Shown: positions 1-7,635 of the stretch, piece by piece | How the letters are laid out: each line of letters opens with the position of its first letter | Position numbering within the stretch: the stretch's first letter is position 1 | Source: Sphingobacterium thalpophilum | GTDB taxonomy: Bacteria > Bacteroidota > Bacteroidia > Sphingobacteriales > Sphingobacteriaceae | Direction: 5' to 3' | DNA length: 64,000 nt | NCBI RefSeq assembly: GCF_901482695.1 | Contig: NZ_LR590484.1 | Span: 5,642,001-5,706,000 of the forward strand | Made by a program: the position numbers and the translations under genes | Notes under the pieces: generated by a model | Seen by the model: only the letters and a program-made list of their open reading frames with translations | What the model was told of the DNA's origin: nothing | The model's database searches: none

Positions 1-123
1 TCGGTTGCTCAATTTCCGGAAGGGCAGCAGTTTGTCGAAATAAACAGAAGAGCCGGGTTTAACCACACGATTGTCAGACCGCAGACTTTTGGCATCTGTA
101 CCATTTATGTCGCAACAAAGTAA
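1..123 (+). CDS. ubiE: UbiE/MenG quinone C-methyltransferase, C-terminal end only
   Basis: The window opens inside this gene: frame 1 is open from base 1 to a TAA at 121-123, giving the last 40 residues. The end resembles the C terminus of the SAM-dependent methyltransferases that methylate demethylmenaquinone, where a phrase such as FPEGQQFVEI is followed by RPQTFGICTIY; family members commonly end in LTFGISSIY. Bacteroidota use menaquinone, so the likely role is the last step of menaquinone synthesis. The SAM-binding part lies outside the window, so the call rests on the tail alone. The next gene starts 26 bases downstream on the same strand. Confidence 0.75.
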   Translation, partial: SVAQFPEGQQFVEINRRAGFNHTIVRPQTFGICTIYVATK

Positions 124-149
124 GTGTCTAAAGGATTAAGTAAAAACAT

Positions 150-911
150 ATGACAAAAACAGTTTTCATCACCGGAGCAAGTTCAGGAATTGGTCAGGCT
201 TGTGCCGAAGTGCTGGCAAGAGAAGGTTATGATCTTCTACTCTGTGCCCGTAGGTTAAATCGTTTGGAAACGTTGAAGGAGAAATTAAATACAGCCTATC
301 CTCATATTCGCATTCATACCTTCGAACTGGATGTCAGAGATGCAGAGCAGGTGCAACAGCAGATCAATGGTCTACCGGAAGAATGGAAGAAAATCAATGT
401 GCTCGTTAATAATGCGGGGCTGAGCCAGGGCCTTGACCCCATTCATCAGGGTGATATTGGCGACTGGGACAGAATGATAGACACCAATGTCAAGGGCCTG
501 CTGTATGTAAGCAAGGCTGTAATACCGCTGATGGACACCGAAAATGGTGCACACATCGTCAATTTAGGCTCTATTGCCGGCAAGGAGGTTTATCCTAATG
601 GCAATGTGTACTGTGCAACCAAGCATGCCGTAGATGCGCTGACAAAAGCAATGCGCATTGACCTACTCTCCAGTGGCATCAAAGTCACTTCCATCGACCC
701 GGGAATGGTCGAAACTGAATTCTCGGAAGTGCGTTTTCATGGCGATAGAGACCGCGCCAAGGCGGTATATACCGGCGTACAGCCACTGACCGGCACAGAC
801 GTGGCCGAAACCATCCTTTTTGTCATTACAAGGCCTGCCCATGTGAATATCAACGATCTATTAATAATGCCGACAGCACAGGCTACCGGCACGATTGTCA
901 ATCGAAAATAA
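150..911 (+). CDS. SDR family NAD(P)-dependent oxidoreductase (YdfG-like)
   Basis: A 253-residue classical short-chain dehydrogenase. The Rossmann cofactor motif TGASSGIG is near residue 8, NNAG near residue 86, and the catalytic Ser and YxxxK (YCATK) lie around residues 141 and 154. Length and order match the YdfG / 3-hydroxy acid dehydrogenase group, which oxidises serine, allo-threonine and 3-hydroxypropionate with NADP+. The basic ARRLNRL segment after the second strand fits NADP preference. It follows ubiE and is 8 bases from the YqeY gene, so the three may be co-transcribed. The exact substrate cannot be read from sequence. Confidence 0.88.
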   Translation: MTKTVFITGASSGIGQACAEVLAREGYDLLLCARRLNRLETLKEKLNTAYPHIRIHTFELDVRDAEQVQQQINGLPEEWKKINVLVNNAGLSQGLDPIHQGDIGDWDRMIDTNVKGLLYVSKAVIPLMDTENGAHIVNLGSIAGKEVYPNGNVYCATKHAVDALTKAMRIDLLSSGIKVTSIDPGMVETEFSEVRFHGDRDRAKAVYTGVQPLTGTDVAETILFVITRPAHVNINDLLIMPTAQATGTIVNRK

Positions 912-919
912 TACGTATT

Positions 920-1369
920 ATGTCATTAGAAACTCAAATAAATCAAGACATCAAAGCCGCAATGATCGCAAAAGACGCAGCGAAGCTTCGCGGACTGCGG
1001 GCTATTAAGGCGGCAATTCTACTAGCAAAAACAGAAAAAGGACACGCTGACGAATTGAGTCAGGATGCTGAAATCAAAGTATTACAAAAACTGGTCAAAC
1101 AGCGCCGTGAATCTGCAGAAATCTACAGAAGCCAGAATCGCGAAGACCTCTATCAGATCGAACTGGAAGAAGAAAAGGTGATTGAAACCTACCTGCCTAA
1201 ACAACTGAGCAAAGAAGAGGTTGAATCAGTCATCAAAGATATTATTGCAGAAACAGGAGCTTCCTCTATTAAAGATATGGGCAAAGTCATGGGCGCTGCC
1301 AACCAAAAGTTAGCTGGTCAGGCCGATGGAAAAACCATTTCAGAGGTGGTCAAAAGTCTATTAGCATAG
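920..1369 (+). CDS. GatB/YqeY domain-containing protein
   Basis: A 149-residue cytoplasmic protein of the YqeY family: an all-helical N-terminal part and a C-terminal segment (ETYLPKQLSKEEVESVI) like the tRNA-binding tail domain of GatB. The family is widespread and probably binds tRNA, but it lacks the amidotransferase catalytic domain. Length is normal for the family. It starts 8 bases after the SDR stop. Function in the cell is not firmly established for this family. Confidence 0.9.
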   Translation: MSLETQINQDIKAAMIAKDAAKLRGLRAIKAAILLAKTEKGHADELSQDAEIKVLQKLVKQRRESAEIYRSQNREDLYQIELEEEKVIETYLPKQLSKEEVESVIKDIIAETGASSIKDMGKVMGAANQKLAGQADGKTISEVVKSLLA

Positions 1370-1450
1370 TTATCATCCCTATCTATGGGACAAATGGAGA
1401 GACTCGCTTGCAGTGTAGCCTTTTCATTTGTCCCCCACTCTTTCACTGCT

Positions 1451-1909
1451 ATGAACAACCATCAATGGGTACTTAAGAAATTTGACGAGCTGACCAATAC
1501 CGAACTTTATCGTATTTTGAAACTACGGCAGGACGTCTTTGTGTTGGAGCAGGAATGCCTGTATCCGGAATTGGATGGCAAAGACCAATACTGTCTTCAT
1601 CTTTGGACCGAACAGGACTATGAGATCATTGCCTATACCCGTCTGGTACCTCCTGGTCTCTCTTATCCGCAGCCCTCCATCGGACGCGTTATTGTCGCTA
1701 AAGAGGCCCGTGGCACAGGAATAAGCCAGGCGCTGATGCAGAGATCAATTGAGACGGTCCGCGAAGTTTTCGGACCCCATGAAATTCAGATCGGCGCCCA
1801 GTTCCATTTAAAATCATTTTATCAGAAATTGGGTTTTGTCCAGAACTCTGAACCCTATCCGGACTACGGAATTCTGCATATCGACATGACCAGACCTATG
1901 GATAAGTAA
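1451..1909 (+). CDS. GNAT family N-acetyltransferase, ElaA type
   Basis: A 152-residue acetyltransferase. The start FDELTNTELYRILKLRQDVF and the segment VLEQECLYPELDGKD are characteristic of ElaA-type GNAT proteins; the acetyl-CoA loop corresponds to IGRVIVAKEARGTGISQALM. I chose the ATG at 1451 because the 22 residues encoded upstream (from 1385) do not look like the family and homologues begin just before the FDEL motif. It lies between yqeY and DUF423 on the same strand. The acceptor substrate is unknown. Confidence 0.87.
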   Translation: MNNHQWVLKKFDELTNTELYRILKLRQDVFVLEQECLYPELDGKDQYCLHLWTEQDYEIIAYTRLVPPGLSYPQPSIGRVIVAKEARGTGISQALMQRSIETVREVFGPHEIQIGAQFHLKSFYQKLGFVQNSEPYPDYGILHIDMTRPMDK

Positions 1910-1917
1910 TTTACATT

Positions 1918-2292
1918 ATGAACAATATCGTTATCATCACTGCTGCCCTACTAGGCTCCCTAGCTATTATCCTGGGCGCTTTCGGGGCCCATGCCTTCAA
2001 AAAGATTCTCCCGTCCGAGAAACTGGAGTCTTTTGAAGTAGGCGTCCGCTACCAGATGTACACCGCCATCACACTGTTAATTCTAGGGCTAAATTTTTCT
2101 TTTGAATATCAATCCGAACGAATTGCCTTCTATCTGATCACTTTAGGCACTCTCCTGTTTTCGACAAGTATCTATTTTCTGGCTTTTGCCGCTTATTGGA
2201 AAAAGAATCTAAAGTTTTTGGGACCTATAACTCCTCTGGGTGGCCTGCTGATGATAGCAGGATGGGTTGCGATTATCCTTCGTTTTTTATAA
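1918..2292 (+). CDS. DUF423 family membrane protein
   Basis: A 124-residue inner-membrane protein with four predicted hydrophobic helices. The N-terminal AIILGAFGAHAFKK and the later GTLLFSTSIYFL and TPLGGLLMIAGW segments are the conserved blocks of DUF423 (YgdD-like) proteins. Function is unknown. It starts 8 bases after the GNAT stop. Its last codons and stop overlap the promoter of the downstream fluoride-riboswitch transcript. Confidence 0.88.
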   Translation: MNNIVIITAALLGSLAIILGAFGAHAFKKILPSEKLESFEVGVRYQMYTAITLLILGLNFSFEYQSERIAFYLITLGTLLFSTSIYFLAFAAYWKKNLKFLGPITPLGGLLMIAGWVAIILRFL

Positions 2293-2297
2293 TTTTG
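2267..2297 (+). promoter_or_regulatory. Promoter of the fluoride-riboswitch / CLC transcript
   Basis: TTG at 2267-2269, a spacer of exactly 20 bases, then TAATTTTG at 2290-2297, which fits the Bacteroidota consensus TTG-N19/21-TAnnTTTG. The -7 box includes the stop codon of the DUF423 gene. The predicted start near 2302 lies a few bases before the riboswitch, as expected for a dedicated promoter. Confidence 0.7.
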
Positions 2298-2308
2298 TAC
2301 CACATACT

Positions 2309-2356
2309 GGCAATGATGTCTGCCCTGAACCGCCCTAAGAAGCTGATGACGTCTAC
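2309..2356 (+). ncRNA. Fluoride riboswitch (crcB RNA motif)
   Basis: The stretch has the compact fluoride-aptamer layout. GGC at 2309-2311 pairs with GCC at 2322-2324 around a loop that begins AATGATGTC. The loop bases GATGTC (2315-2320) can pair with GACGTC (2348-2353), making the pseudoknot of this class. The signature GAACCGCCC precedes it, and GCTGATGACGTCTAC closes the 3' side. The middle stem is short (about two G-C pairs), weaker than in well-studied examples. It sits 37 bases before the CLC start codon, the gene such a switch would control. I see no U-tract terminator, so translational control is more likely than termination (inference). Confidence 0.85.
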
Positions 2357-2393
2357 TTTATAATATAAAAGCACTATTTATATCAAGTAGATT

Positions 2394-3632
2394 ATGGCTG
2401 CAAAAGTCCAATACAACACCACTATTCGTTTTTTTTTCAAATGGCTCTTTGCTTGTGCCGCTATCGGCTTCGCAGTGGGGTCTGTGTGTGCCTTTTTTTT
2501 ATTCTCGTTAAACTGGGTCACACAGTACCGAGAGTCTCAGCCCTGGATTATATATGGACTGCCCCTTGCGGGACTTGTCATTGCAGCATCCTATCAGCGC
2601 TGGGGCCATACAGCAAGCCAAGGTAACAATTTGCTCATCACGGAGTATCTATACCCGCAGCGAAGGATTCCTCTGGTGATGGCACCGCTCGTGCTATTCG
2701 GAACCCTGCTGACCCATCTGTTCGGCGGCTCGGCAGGACGGGAAGGTACGGCAGTGCAGATCGGCGGTGCGATATCGGATCAGCTCAACCGTTGGTTTGA
2801 CTTTGACAAAACGGAGCGCCGCATCCTTATTTCTATCGGCATCAGCGCGGGGTTTGCAGCGGTCTTTGGTACGCCACTCGCAGGCGCCGTTTTTGGCTTA
2901 GAAGTATTGCTGATCGGGAGAAAAAGATACCTCGGTATCCTCCCCTGTCTCGTTACGGCATACCTTGCGCATCTGAGCTGCCAGCTCTGGAACATACCGC
3001 ACACCCATTATCCGATCCATGAACGAATACCGGCACTCTCTGCCAGCGGTATCCTGTGGAGCATGATTGCTGGTGTTCTCTTTGGTCTGGCAGCGTGGCT
3101 ATTTACGCTTGCAGGTGACTTTTTTAGCATCCAATTCAAACGGATTGCATCTCCCCTTGCCAGACCTTTCGTTGGTGGAATTGTTATTATCATAGCTGTT
3201 GCACTGTTGGGCAGCACAAAATACATTGGCTTGGGCATCCCGATGATTCAGGAGGCCTTTCGGAGTCCTTCCCCTGACGAAGCTTTTATTCTAAAATTAT
3301 TGCTGACCACTTTCACTCTTTCGGCTGGCTTTAAAGGCGGGGAGGTGACTCCACTATTTTTTATCGGCGCCACTCTGGGCAGTGCATTAAGTCTGGTCAT
3401 TCCCTTGCCATTGGGGTTACTGGCTGCCATGGGCTTTGTAGGGGTATTCTCCGGGGCAACCAATACACCGCTGGCCTGTATGGTGATGGGCTATGAGCTG
3501 TTCGGTCTACAGCCAATACTGTATATCGCCATTGCCTGCTTTGCTGCATTCATATCATCGGGCAAAAAAGGTATTTATAAGGCACAAAAAGGAGGAGTAA
3601 AGGAAACCTTATACCGCAAGCTCAATTTATAG
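2394..3632 (+). CDS. CLC-type anion transporter, probably fluoride exporter (CLC-F)
   Basis: A 412-residue polytopic membrane protein of the CLC family, about 10-12 helices, with no cytoplasmic CBS domain. The conserved GREGT block lies at residues 115-119 after FGGSA. Where chloride CLCs carry GSGIP, this protein has GNN at residues 77-79, a change I associate with the fluoride-specific branch. CLC-F proteins are fluoride/proton antiporters that expel fluoride. The fluoride riboswitch directly upstream supports this strongly. Automatic annotation would probably say voltage-gated chloride channel. It is convergent with mgtE. Confidence 0.85.
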   Translation: MAAKVQYNTTIRFFFKWLFACAAIGFAVGSVCAFFLFSLNWVTQYRESQPWIIYGLPLAGLVIAASYQRWGHTASQGNNLLITEYLYPQRRIPLVMAPLVLFGTLLTHLFGGSAGREGTAVQIGGAISDQLNRWFDFDKTERRILISIGISAGFAAVFGTPLAGAVFGLEVLLIGRKRYLGILPCLVTAYLAHLSCQLWNIPHTHYPIHERIPALSASGILWSMIAGVLFGLAAWLFTLAGDFFSIQFKRIASPLARPFVGGIVIIIAVALLGSTKYIGLGIPMIQEAFRSPSPDEAFILKLLLTTFTLSAGFKGGEVTPLFFIGATLGSALSLVIPLPLGLLAAMGFVGVFSGATNTPLACMVMGYELFGLQPILYIAIACFAAFISSGKKGIYKAQKGGVKETLYRKLNL

Positions 3633-3667
3633 CACGCCACAGATGACGCCTGAAGCTAACGGTAATA

Positions 3668-4984
3668 TTAAAGCAATTTTCCCTGCAAGAAGAATGCGGC
3701 AACGGTAAAATAAATGATCAGACCGGACACGTCCACCAGCGTCGCAACAAATGGCGCTGACGCGGTGGCAGGATCCAAACCGAACCTGCGCAAAATAAAA
3801 GGTATAAACGAACCTGAAAGGGTCCCCCACAGAACGATAAATAACAGGGAGACAGCCACTGTCAAGCCTATCGCTACCCAATACTGGCCATAATCGTACA
3901 GGCCGAGAAAATGCCAGGCCAGTATGCGCAGAAAACCGATAGCTCCCAGAATGCCGCCCAGGATCAGACCGGAAGACACCTCTCGTTTCATGACGTACCA
4001 CCAGTCTTTGAGCTTCAGTTCGCCCAACGCCATTGCACGGATAATCAATGAAGCCGCTTGAGAACCTGAATTCCCGCCGCTGGAAATGATCAACGGAACA
4101 AATAAGGCCAACACCACAGCTTTCTCCAGTTCGCCTTCGAAAAACCCCATGGCCGAAGCCGTCAACATCTCACTGAAAAACAAAATAATCAGCCAGCCTG
4201 CCCGCTTCTGAATCAGCTGCAACAAGGGCGTCTTCGTATAGGCCAGATCCAGCTCTTCCATTCCCCCGAATCGCTGTATATCTTCAGTATCTCGATCTTC
4301 GATCCGATCCAGTACATCGTCGAAGGTTACAATTCCAACCAGCACGCCGGCATCGGTAATGATGGGCAGGGCACTTCGGTCATATTTTTGAAAGATCTCG
4401 AACGCCTCTTCCATCGGTGTTGTGGCCCGGATGGCGGCAAAATTATAATCGATGAGGTCTGAAATTTTAGTGGTGCCATCGGAAAGAAGGAGCTGACCGA
4501 TTTTCAGGTCATCGATCAATACATTTTTTTCGTCCACCACATAAATGAAGTTGAGGGTCTCCGCTTTCCTTCCGAACACCTTAATATGTCTGAAAACATC
4601 ATCCACGGTATAATATGGTCGTACCTGCACATACATGGGTGTCATCAGCCGCGCAATGCTGTCTTCCTTATATCCGATAAGTTCTAGGGCCATCTGTTTC
4701 TCACGCTCATTCAGCAGGTTGATCAAATATTTGATCAATTCATCCGGCAGTTCAGAAAGCAGTTCGTTTCGGGTATCAGGCTTTAGATTATTCAGCAATT
4801 CAGACAGTTCCTGTTCTGTCATTGATTTAATCAATGTATACTGAACATCCACTTCCAGAAAGGAAAAGATTTCAAGTCTATCCAAAAGCGGATAGTTCAT
4901 AAACTCCTGATGTTGCTCACCTTTATTGAGGCGTGATATTTCTTCCGCAATATCCGCTGGGTGAAGTGCTGAATTTTGTTCCAT
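3668..4984 (-). CDS. mgtE: Magnesium transporter MgtE
   Basis: A 438-residue Mg2+ channel. Order: an N-terminal helical MgtE_N superhelix (to about residue 130, with LLSELPDEL), two CBS domains (about 135-260, with RLMTPMYVQVRPYYTVDDV and ILP-type repeats), and a five-helix membrane domain (about 280-438) containing FVPLIISSGGNSGSQ, the conserved pore segment. The cytoplasmic domains sense Mg2+ and close the pore when it is plentiful. Length is usual. The gene has its own promoter and is convergent with the CLC gene, with a 35-base gap and no clear terminator. Confidence 0.96.
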   Translation of the reverse strand: MEQNSALHPADIAEEISRLNKGEQHQEFMNYPLLDRLEIFSFLEVDVQYTLIKSMTEQELSELLNNLKPDTRNELLSELPDELIKYLINLLNEREKQMALELIGYKEDSIARLMTPMYVQVRPYYTVDDVFRHIKVFGRKAETLNFIYVVDEKNVLIDDLKIGQLLLSDGTTKISDLIDYNFAAIRATTPMEEAFEIFQKYDRSALPIITDAGVLVGIVTFDDVLDRIEDRDTEDIQRFGGMEELDLAYTKTPLLQLIQKRAGWLIILFFSEMLTASAMGFFEGELEKAVVLALFVPLIISSGGNSGSQAASLIIRAMALGELKLKDWWYVMKREVSSGLILGGILGAIGFLRILAWHFLGLYDYGQYWVAIGLTVAVSLLFIVLWGTLSGSFIPFILRRFGLDPATASAPFVATLVDVSGLIIYFTVAAFFLQGKLL

Positions 4985-5011
4985 TGGAAGAGTATTTTAA
5001 TGGATTTAGCG

Positions 5012-5041
5012 CAAAAGTAGCTTATTTTGTAGGATTTCCAA
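5012..5041 (-). promoter_or_regulatory. Promoter of mgtE
   Basis: Read on the minus strand: TTG at 5041-5039, a 19-base spacer, and TACTTTTG at 5019-5012. The predicted start is about 22 bases before the ATG at 4984. No Mg2+ riboswitch fits in so short a leader. Confidence 0.6.
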
Positions 5042-5152
5042 TATGCTACCCCGTATTTTTTAGATACTGTACTTTCAATTCGGTTCAAAAATACGCTCCG
5101 CGGACTCTTAAACGCGATAAGTCGCCAAAAAAAGTCTAGATTTTACGATAAC

Positions 5153-5863
5153 TTAAAAATGAATTAACCCCGGACTAAGTTCTACGGCTGCTGCCCCCCG
5201 TCTGAACAATCGGGCAGTCCATGGTCCTTCCAGCTTGATTTGCCCATGGCGCACTTCCAGCCAACTGCCTTCACGCAGACCGATAACAGGCTGTTTATTA
5301 AACTGATGGAATTCCTGAATGCGTATCTCCCGCGTTTCGCCCTTATGTGTGGAATGAGGATCGGGATCCAGGTAATGGGGATTAATATTAAATGGCAGCA
5401 AGCCCAAAGCCTCAAAACTTGCGGGATACACAATGGGCATGTCGTTGGTCGTCCCGATGGACATTCCGGTCAGATTCGAACCTGCTGAAGTGCCGACATA
5501 GGGCACTCCCTTGGCAATCTGCGTACGTAGCTGCTGCATCAAATCCAGATCGTATAAAGTCTTCAGCAATAAAAACGTATTGCCACCGCCCACAAATATG
5601 GATTTTGCCTCCTCAATCGCTGTTTTCTTATTCGGATAGTCATGCAATCCCTTAACCTTGATATGCTTATCCGCCAGAGCATGCTGTACCTTGGCTGTGT
5701 ACTCCTTATAAGAAATACCCGAGGGCCGGGCGAAGGGTACAAAAAGCAGTTCATCGGTCTGGATAAACTGCACAAAATCCTCTTTAATATAGCTGAGAAA
5801 CGCACTACCATGAATCGTACTAGTACTGACAACCAACAAATTGTATGCGGGGTTAATATTCAT
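5153..5863 (-). CDS. pepE: Dipeptidase E (alpha-aspartyl dipeptidase)
   Basis: A 236-residue cytoplasmic serine peptidase of family S51. The nucleophile elbow GTSAGSN places the catalytic Ser at residue 126; the expected Asp is in TNDMPI (141) and His in NPHY (163). SIFVGGGNTFLLL is the conserved glycine-rich strand before it. PepE cleaves dipeptides with N-terminal aspartate. Length is close to the Salmonella enzyme (about 229). A complex palindrome lies in its 5' region. Confidence 0.93.
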   Translation of the reverse strand: MNINPAYNLLVVSTSTIHGSAFLSYIKEDFVQFIQTDELLFVPFARPSGISYKEYTAKVQHALADKHIKVKGLHDYPNKKTAIEEAKSIFVGGGNTFLLLKTLYDLDLMQQLRTQIAKGVPYVGTSAGSNLTGMSIGTTNDMPIVYPASFEALGLLPFNINPHYLDPDPHSTHKGETREIRIQEFHQFNKQPVIGLREGSWLEVRHGQIKLEGPWTARLFRRGAAAVELSPGLIHF

Positions 5864-5896
5864 ATGTTGATCTGAAATTAATAAACAATAAGAAAT

Positions 5897-5934
5897 GTAT
5901 CCTTTGCTTTGTTAACGCAAAGTCAAAGGTACAT
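5897..5934. repeat. Imperfect palindrome in the pepE 5' region
   Basis: CCTTTGCTTTG on the left mirrors CAAAGTCAAAGG on the right with one bulged base and the short centre TTAACG; further bases pair on both sides with a second bulge. The minus-strand reading includes TACCTTTG, a good -7 box, though no TTG at the right distance is seen. No U-tract follows on either strand, so it is not an ordinary terminator. It could be an operator, or the 3' end hairpin of the SPFH/Arc transcript. Confidence 0.4.
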
Positions 5935-5951
5935 TTTTCGCTGCTGATTCT

Positions 5952-6128
5952 TTATTTTTTGTCGGCAGACTTTCTCTCCGCATTCAGTCTTTTATTTTCC
6001 TGAAGCGCTCTATGCAAAAGATATTCAATCTGCCCGTTCACACTCCTAAACTCATCTGCGGCCCATTTTTCCAATGCCTTGTACATCTGATCATCAAGCC
6101 GCAACATAAAGTTTTTCTTATCCGCCAT
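5952..6128 (-). CDS. Arc family ribbon-helix-helix DNA-binding protein
   Basis: A 58-residue basic protein starting MADKKNFMLRLDDQMYKALE. This is the beta strand and helix A of an Arc/MetJ-type ribbon-helix-helix repressor, followed by SVNGQIEYLLHRAL as helix B. I take the ATG at 6128, not the longer frame, because the upstream residues are simply the SPFH gene in another frame. It starts 10 bases after the SPFH stop, so the two form an operon. Small RHH proteins next to SPFH genes are a recurrent arrangement. It may bind the 13-base inverted repeat in front of the operon (inference). Confidence 0.85.
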   Translation of the reverse strand: MADKKNFMLRLDDQMYKALEKWAADEFRSVNGQIEYLLHRALQENKRLNAERKSADKK

Positions 6129-6138
6129 CTTAGTGAGT

Positions 6139-7002
6139 TTATTGATACAAGGTACCTGTATTAACAATCGGTGTAGCAGCTTTTTCTCCACAAAGGACCA
6201 CCATAAGGTTGCTGACCATTGCAGCTTTTTTCTCATTATCCAATTCCACAATATCTTTTTCGGATAATTTATTGAGTGCCATTTCAACCATCCCTACCGC
6301 ACCGTCCACGATCTTTGCACGTGCAGCAACAATAGCCGCCGCCTGTTGCCGCTGCAGCATGGCTCCGGCGATTTCCGACGCATAGGCCAGATGACTGATC
6401 CTTGCTTCTTTGATAATTACCCCTGCTGGAGCAAGCCGTTCGGACAGTTCTTTTTCAAGGATATGGTTTACCGTGTCTCCGCCTTCTCGCAATGTGATCT
6501 CAGCGCCTTCATCTTCCAAGTTGTCATAGGGAAAACTACCTGCCAGATGTCTTACCGCTGCCTCACTCTGTGTACGTACATACGATGTGTAATTGCTGAC
6601 GTCGTACGCCGCTTTGTAGGTGTCCCCCACCTGCCATACGATGACAGCGCCGATCTCAATCGGATTACCCATCTTATCGTTCACCTTCAAGGTCTGCCCC
6701 TGCAGGTTGTCCGAACGCAGACTGATCTTGATGGTCGAATACAGTGGATTTACAAAAAACAGCCCGTTTTCCTTAACAGTACCCACGTACTTACCGAAAA
6801 AGTTCAGCACACGGGAATGGTTCGGATTAATAATCATTAATCCCTTCAGAATAAAAAAGGTGGCGATCATCAATACAACGCCCAGGACAGCATAAAGAGA
6901 ACTTTCCTCCAGGTTCATAAATGAAAATATGGCCGCAAAAAAGCAAACAACTGCGATTAACAAGGCTAAATAGCCAGACATGGGTTTTATTAGTTTTTCC
7001 AT
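6139..7002 (-). CDS. SPFH (stomatin/prohibitin-like) domain membrane protein
   Basis: A 287-residue protein with two close N-terminal membrane helices (about residues 10-30 and 36-57). An SPFH/Band-7 domain follows from about residue 58 (NPNHSRVLNFFGKYVGTVKE), then a long helical Ala/Gln-rich region (AMLQRQQAAAIVAARAKIV). Proteins of this type oligomerise on the inner membrane and organise microdomains or proteases. The start matches a strong hydrophobic leader. It is the first gene of a two-gene operon with the Arc-type regulator. What it scaffolds is unknown. Confidence 0.88.
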   Translation of the reverse strand: MEKLIKPMSGYLALLIAVVCFFAAIFSFMNLEESSLYAVLGVVLMIATFFILKGLMIINPNHSRVLNFFGKYVGTVKENGLFFVNPLYSTIKISLRSDNLQGQTLKVNDKMGNPIEIGAVIVWQVGDTYKAAYDVSNYTSYVRTQSEAAVRHLAGSFPYDNLEDEGAEITLREGGDTVNHILEKELSERLAPAGVIIKEARISHLAYASEIAGAMLQRQQAAAIVAARAKIVDGAVGMVEMALNKLSEKDIVELDNEKKAAMVSNLMVVLCGEKAATPIVNTGTLYQ

Positions 7003-7013
7003 AATTTATTAAT

Positions 7014-7046
7014 ATATTTATGATATCATTTTAATATCATAAATAT
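7014..7046. promoter_or_regulatory. 13-bp inverted repeat, candidate operator of the SPFH/Arc operon
   Basis: ATATTTATGATAT at 7014-7026 and its exact reverse complement ATATCATAAATAT at 7034-7046, separated by seven bases. It begins 12 bases before the SPFH start codon. Ribbon-helix-helix repressors of the Arc family usually bind inverted repeats overlapping their own promoter, so this is the obvious candidate target. Its AT richness means chance cannot be excluded. Confidence 0.5.
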
Positions 7047-7099
7047 AGCAAAAAGCATTTGATATTTCAAAGCGGAATAGAATATTATTAAATTTGAAT

Positions 7100-7582
7100 A
7101 TGCTTAAAAAATCATTTTCCCCTATCGTCAACAGCTCCACCAAAGTTCTTGTGCTCGGCTCCTTGCCCGGAGATACGTCCCTTGCGGAAAATGAGTATTA
7201 TGCCCATCCGCAAAACCGCTTCTGGAAAGTTATGCGCCATTTATTTGACCGTCCCGACGCGGTCGATTACACCGACAAAATACAATTGCTGCTGGACAAT
7301 GGTATCGGTCTTTGGGATGTATGCGCGCAGGCATCCCGGCCCGGGAGCATGGATCTTGCTATTAAAGGCGAGCGTCCCAATGCAATCACGACCTTGCTGG
7401 ATCAATACCCAGCTATCCGCAGGATCGTTTTCAATGGACAAAAAGCTTATCATTTATACCGTAGACATTTCGAAAAGAGAGCGGACATTTCCTATGTCTG
7501 TCTGCCCAGCACGAGTCCTGCCAACGCGAAAATAAATCTTGAAAATCTCGTTGTCCACTGGCGTATTATCGCAAGTGATTAA
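7100..7582 (+). CDS. DNA-deoxyinosine glycosylase (uracil-DNA glycosylase superfamily)
   Basis: A 160-residue base-excision repair enzyme. The active-site strand LVLGSLPGDTSL, the AHPQNRFWKVM segment, NGIGLWDV and the late CLPSTSPAN block are typical of the small hypoxanthine/uracil glycosylase branch. Members remove deaminated bases such as deoxyinosine. Start: ATG at 7100; a TTG two codons earlier falls inside the promoter box TAAATTTG (7089-7096). With only three bases between that box and the ATG, the mRNA may be leaderless. No TTG is found at the usual -33 distance. Confidence 0.87.
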   Translation: MLKKSFSPIVNSSTKVLVLGSLPGDTSLAENEYYAHPQNRFWKVMRHLFDRPDAVDYTDKIQLLLDNGIGLWDVCAQASRPGSMDLAIKGERPNAITTLLDQYPAIRRIVFNGQKAYHLYRRHFEKRADISYVCLPSTSPANAKINLENLVVHWRIIASD

Positions 7583-7635
7583 AATCCTTAAATAAGGTTC
7601 GTTAATTCAGTGCTATTGCTTATTTTTGCGCTAAG

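Noticed and set aside
1385..1450. Longer start for the ElaA-type acetyltransferase
   Set aside because: The extra 22 residues do not resemble the family; homologues start close to the FDEL motif at 1451.
3627..4001. Second minus-strand frame inside mgtE
   Set aside because: It overlaps the conserved membrane domain of MgtE in another frame and matches nothing.
6129..6287. Longer N terminus for the Arc-type protein
   Set aside because: These residues are the SPFH gene read in another frame.
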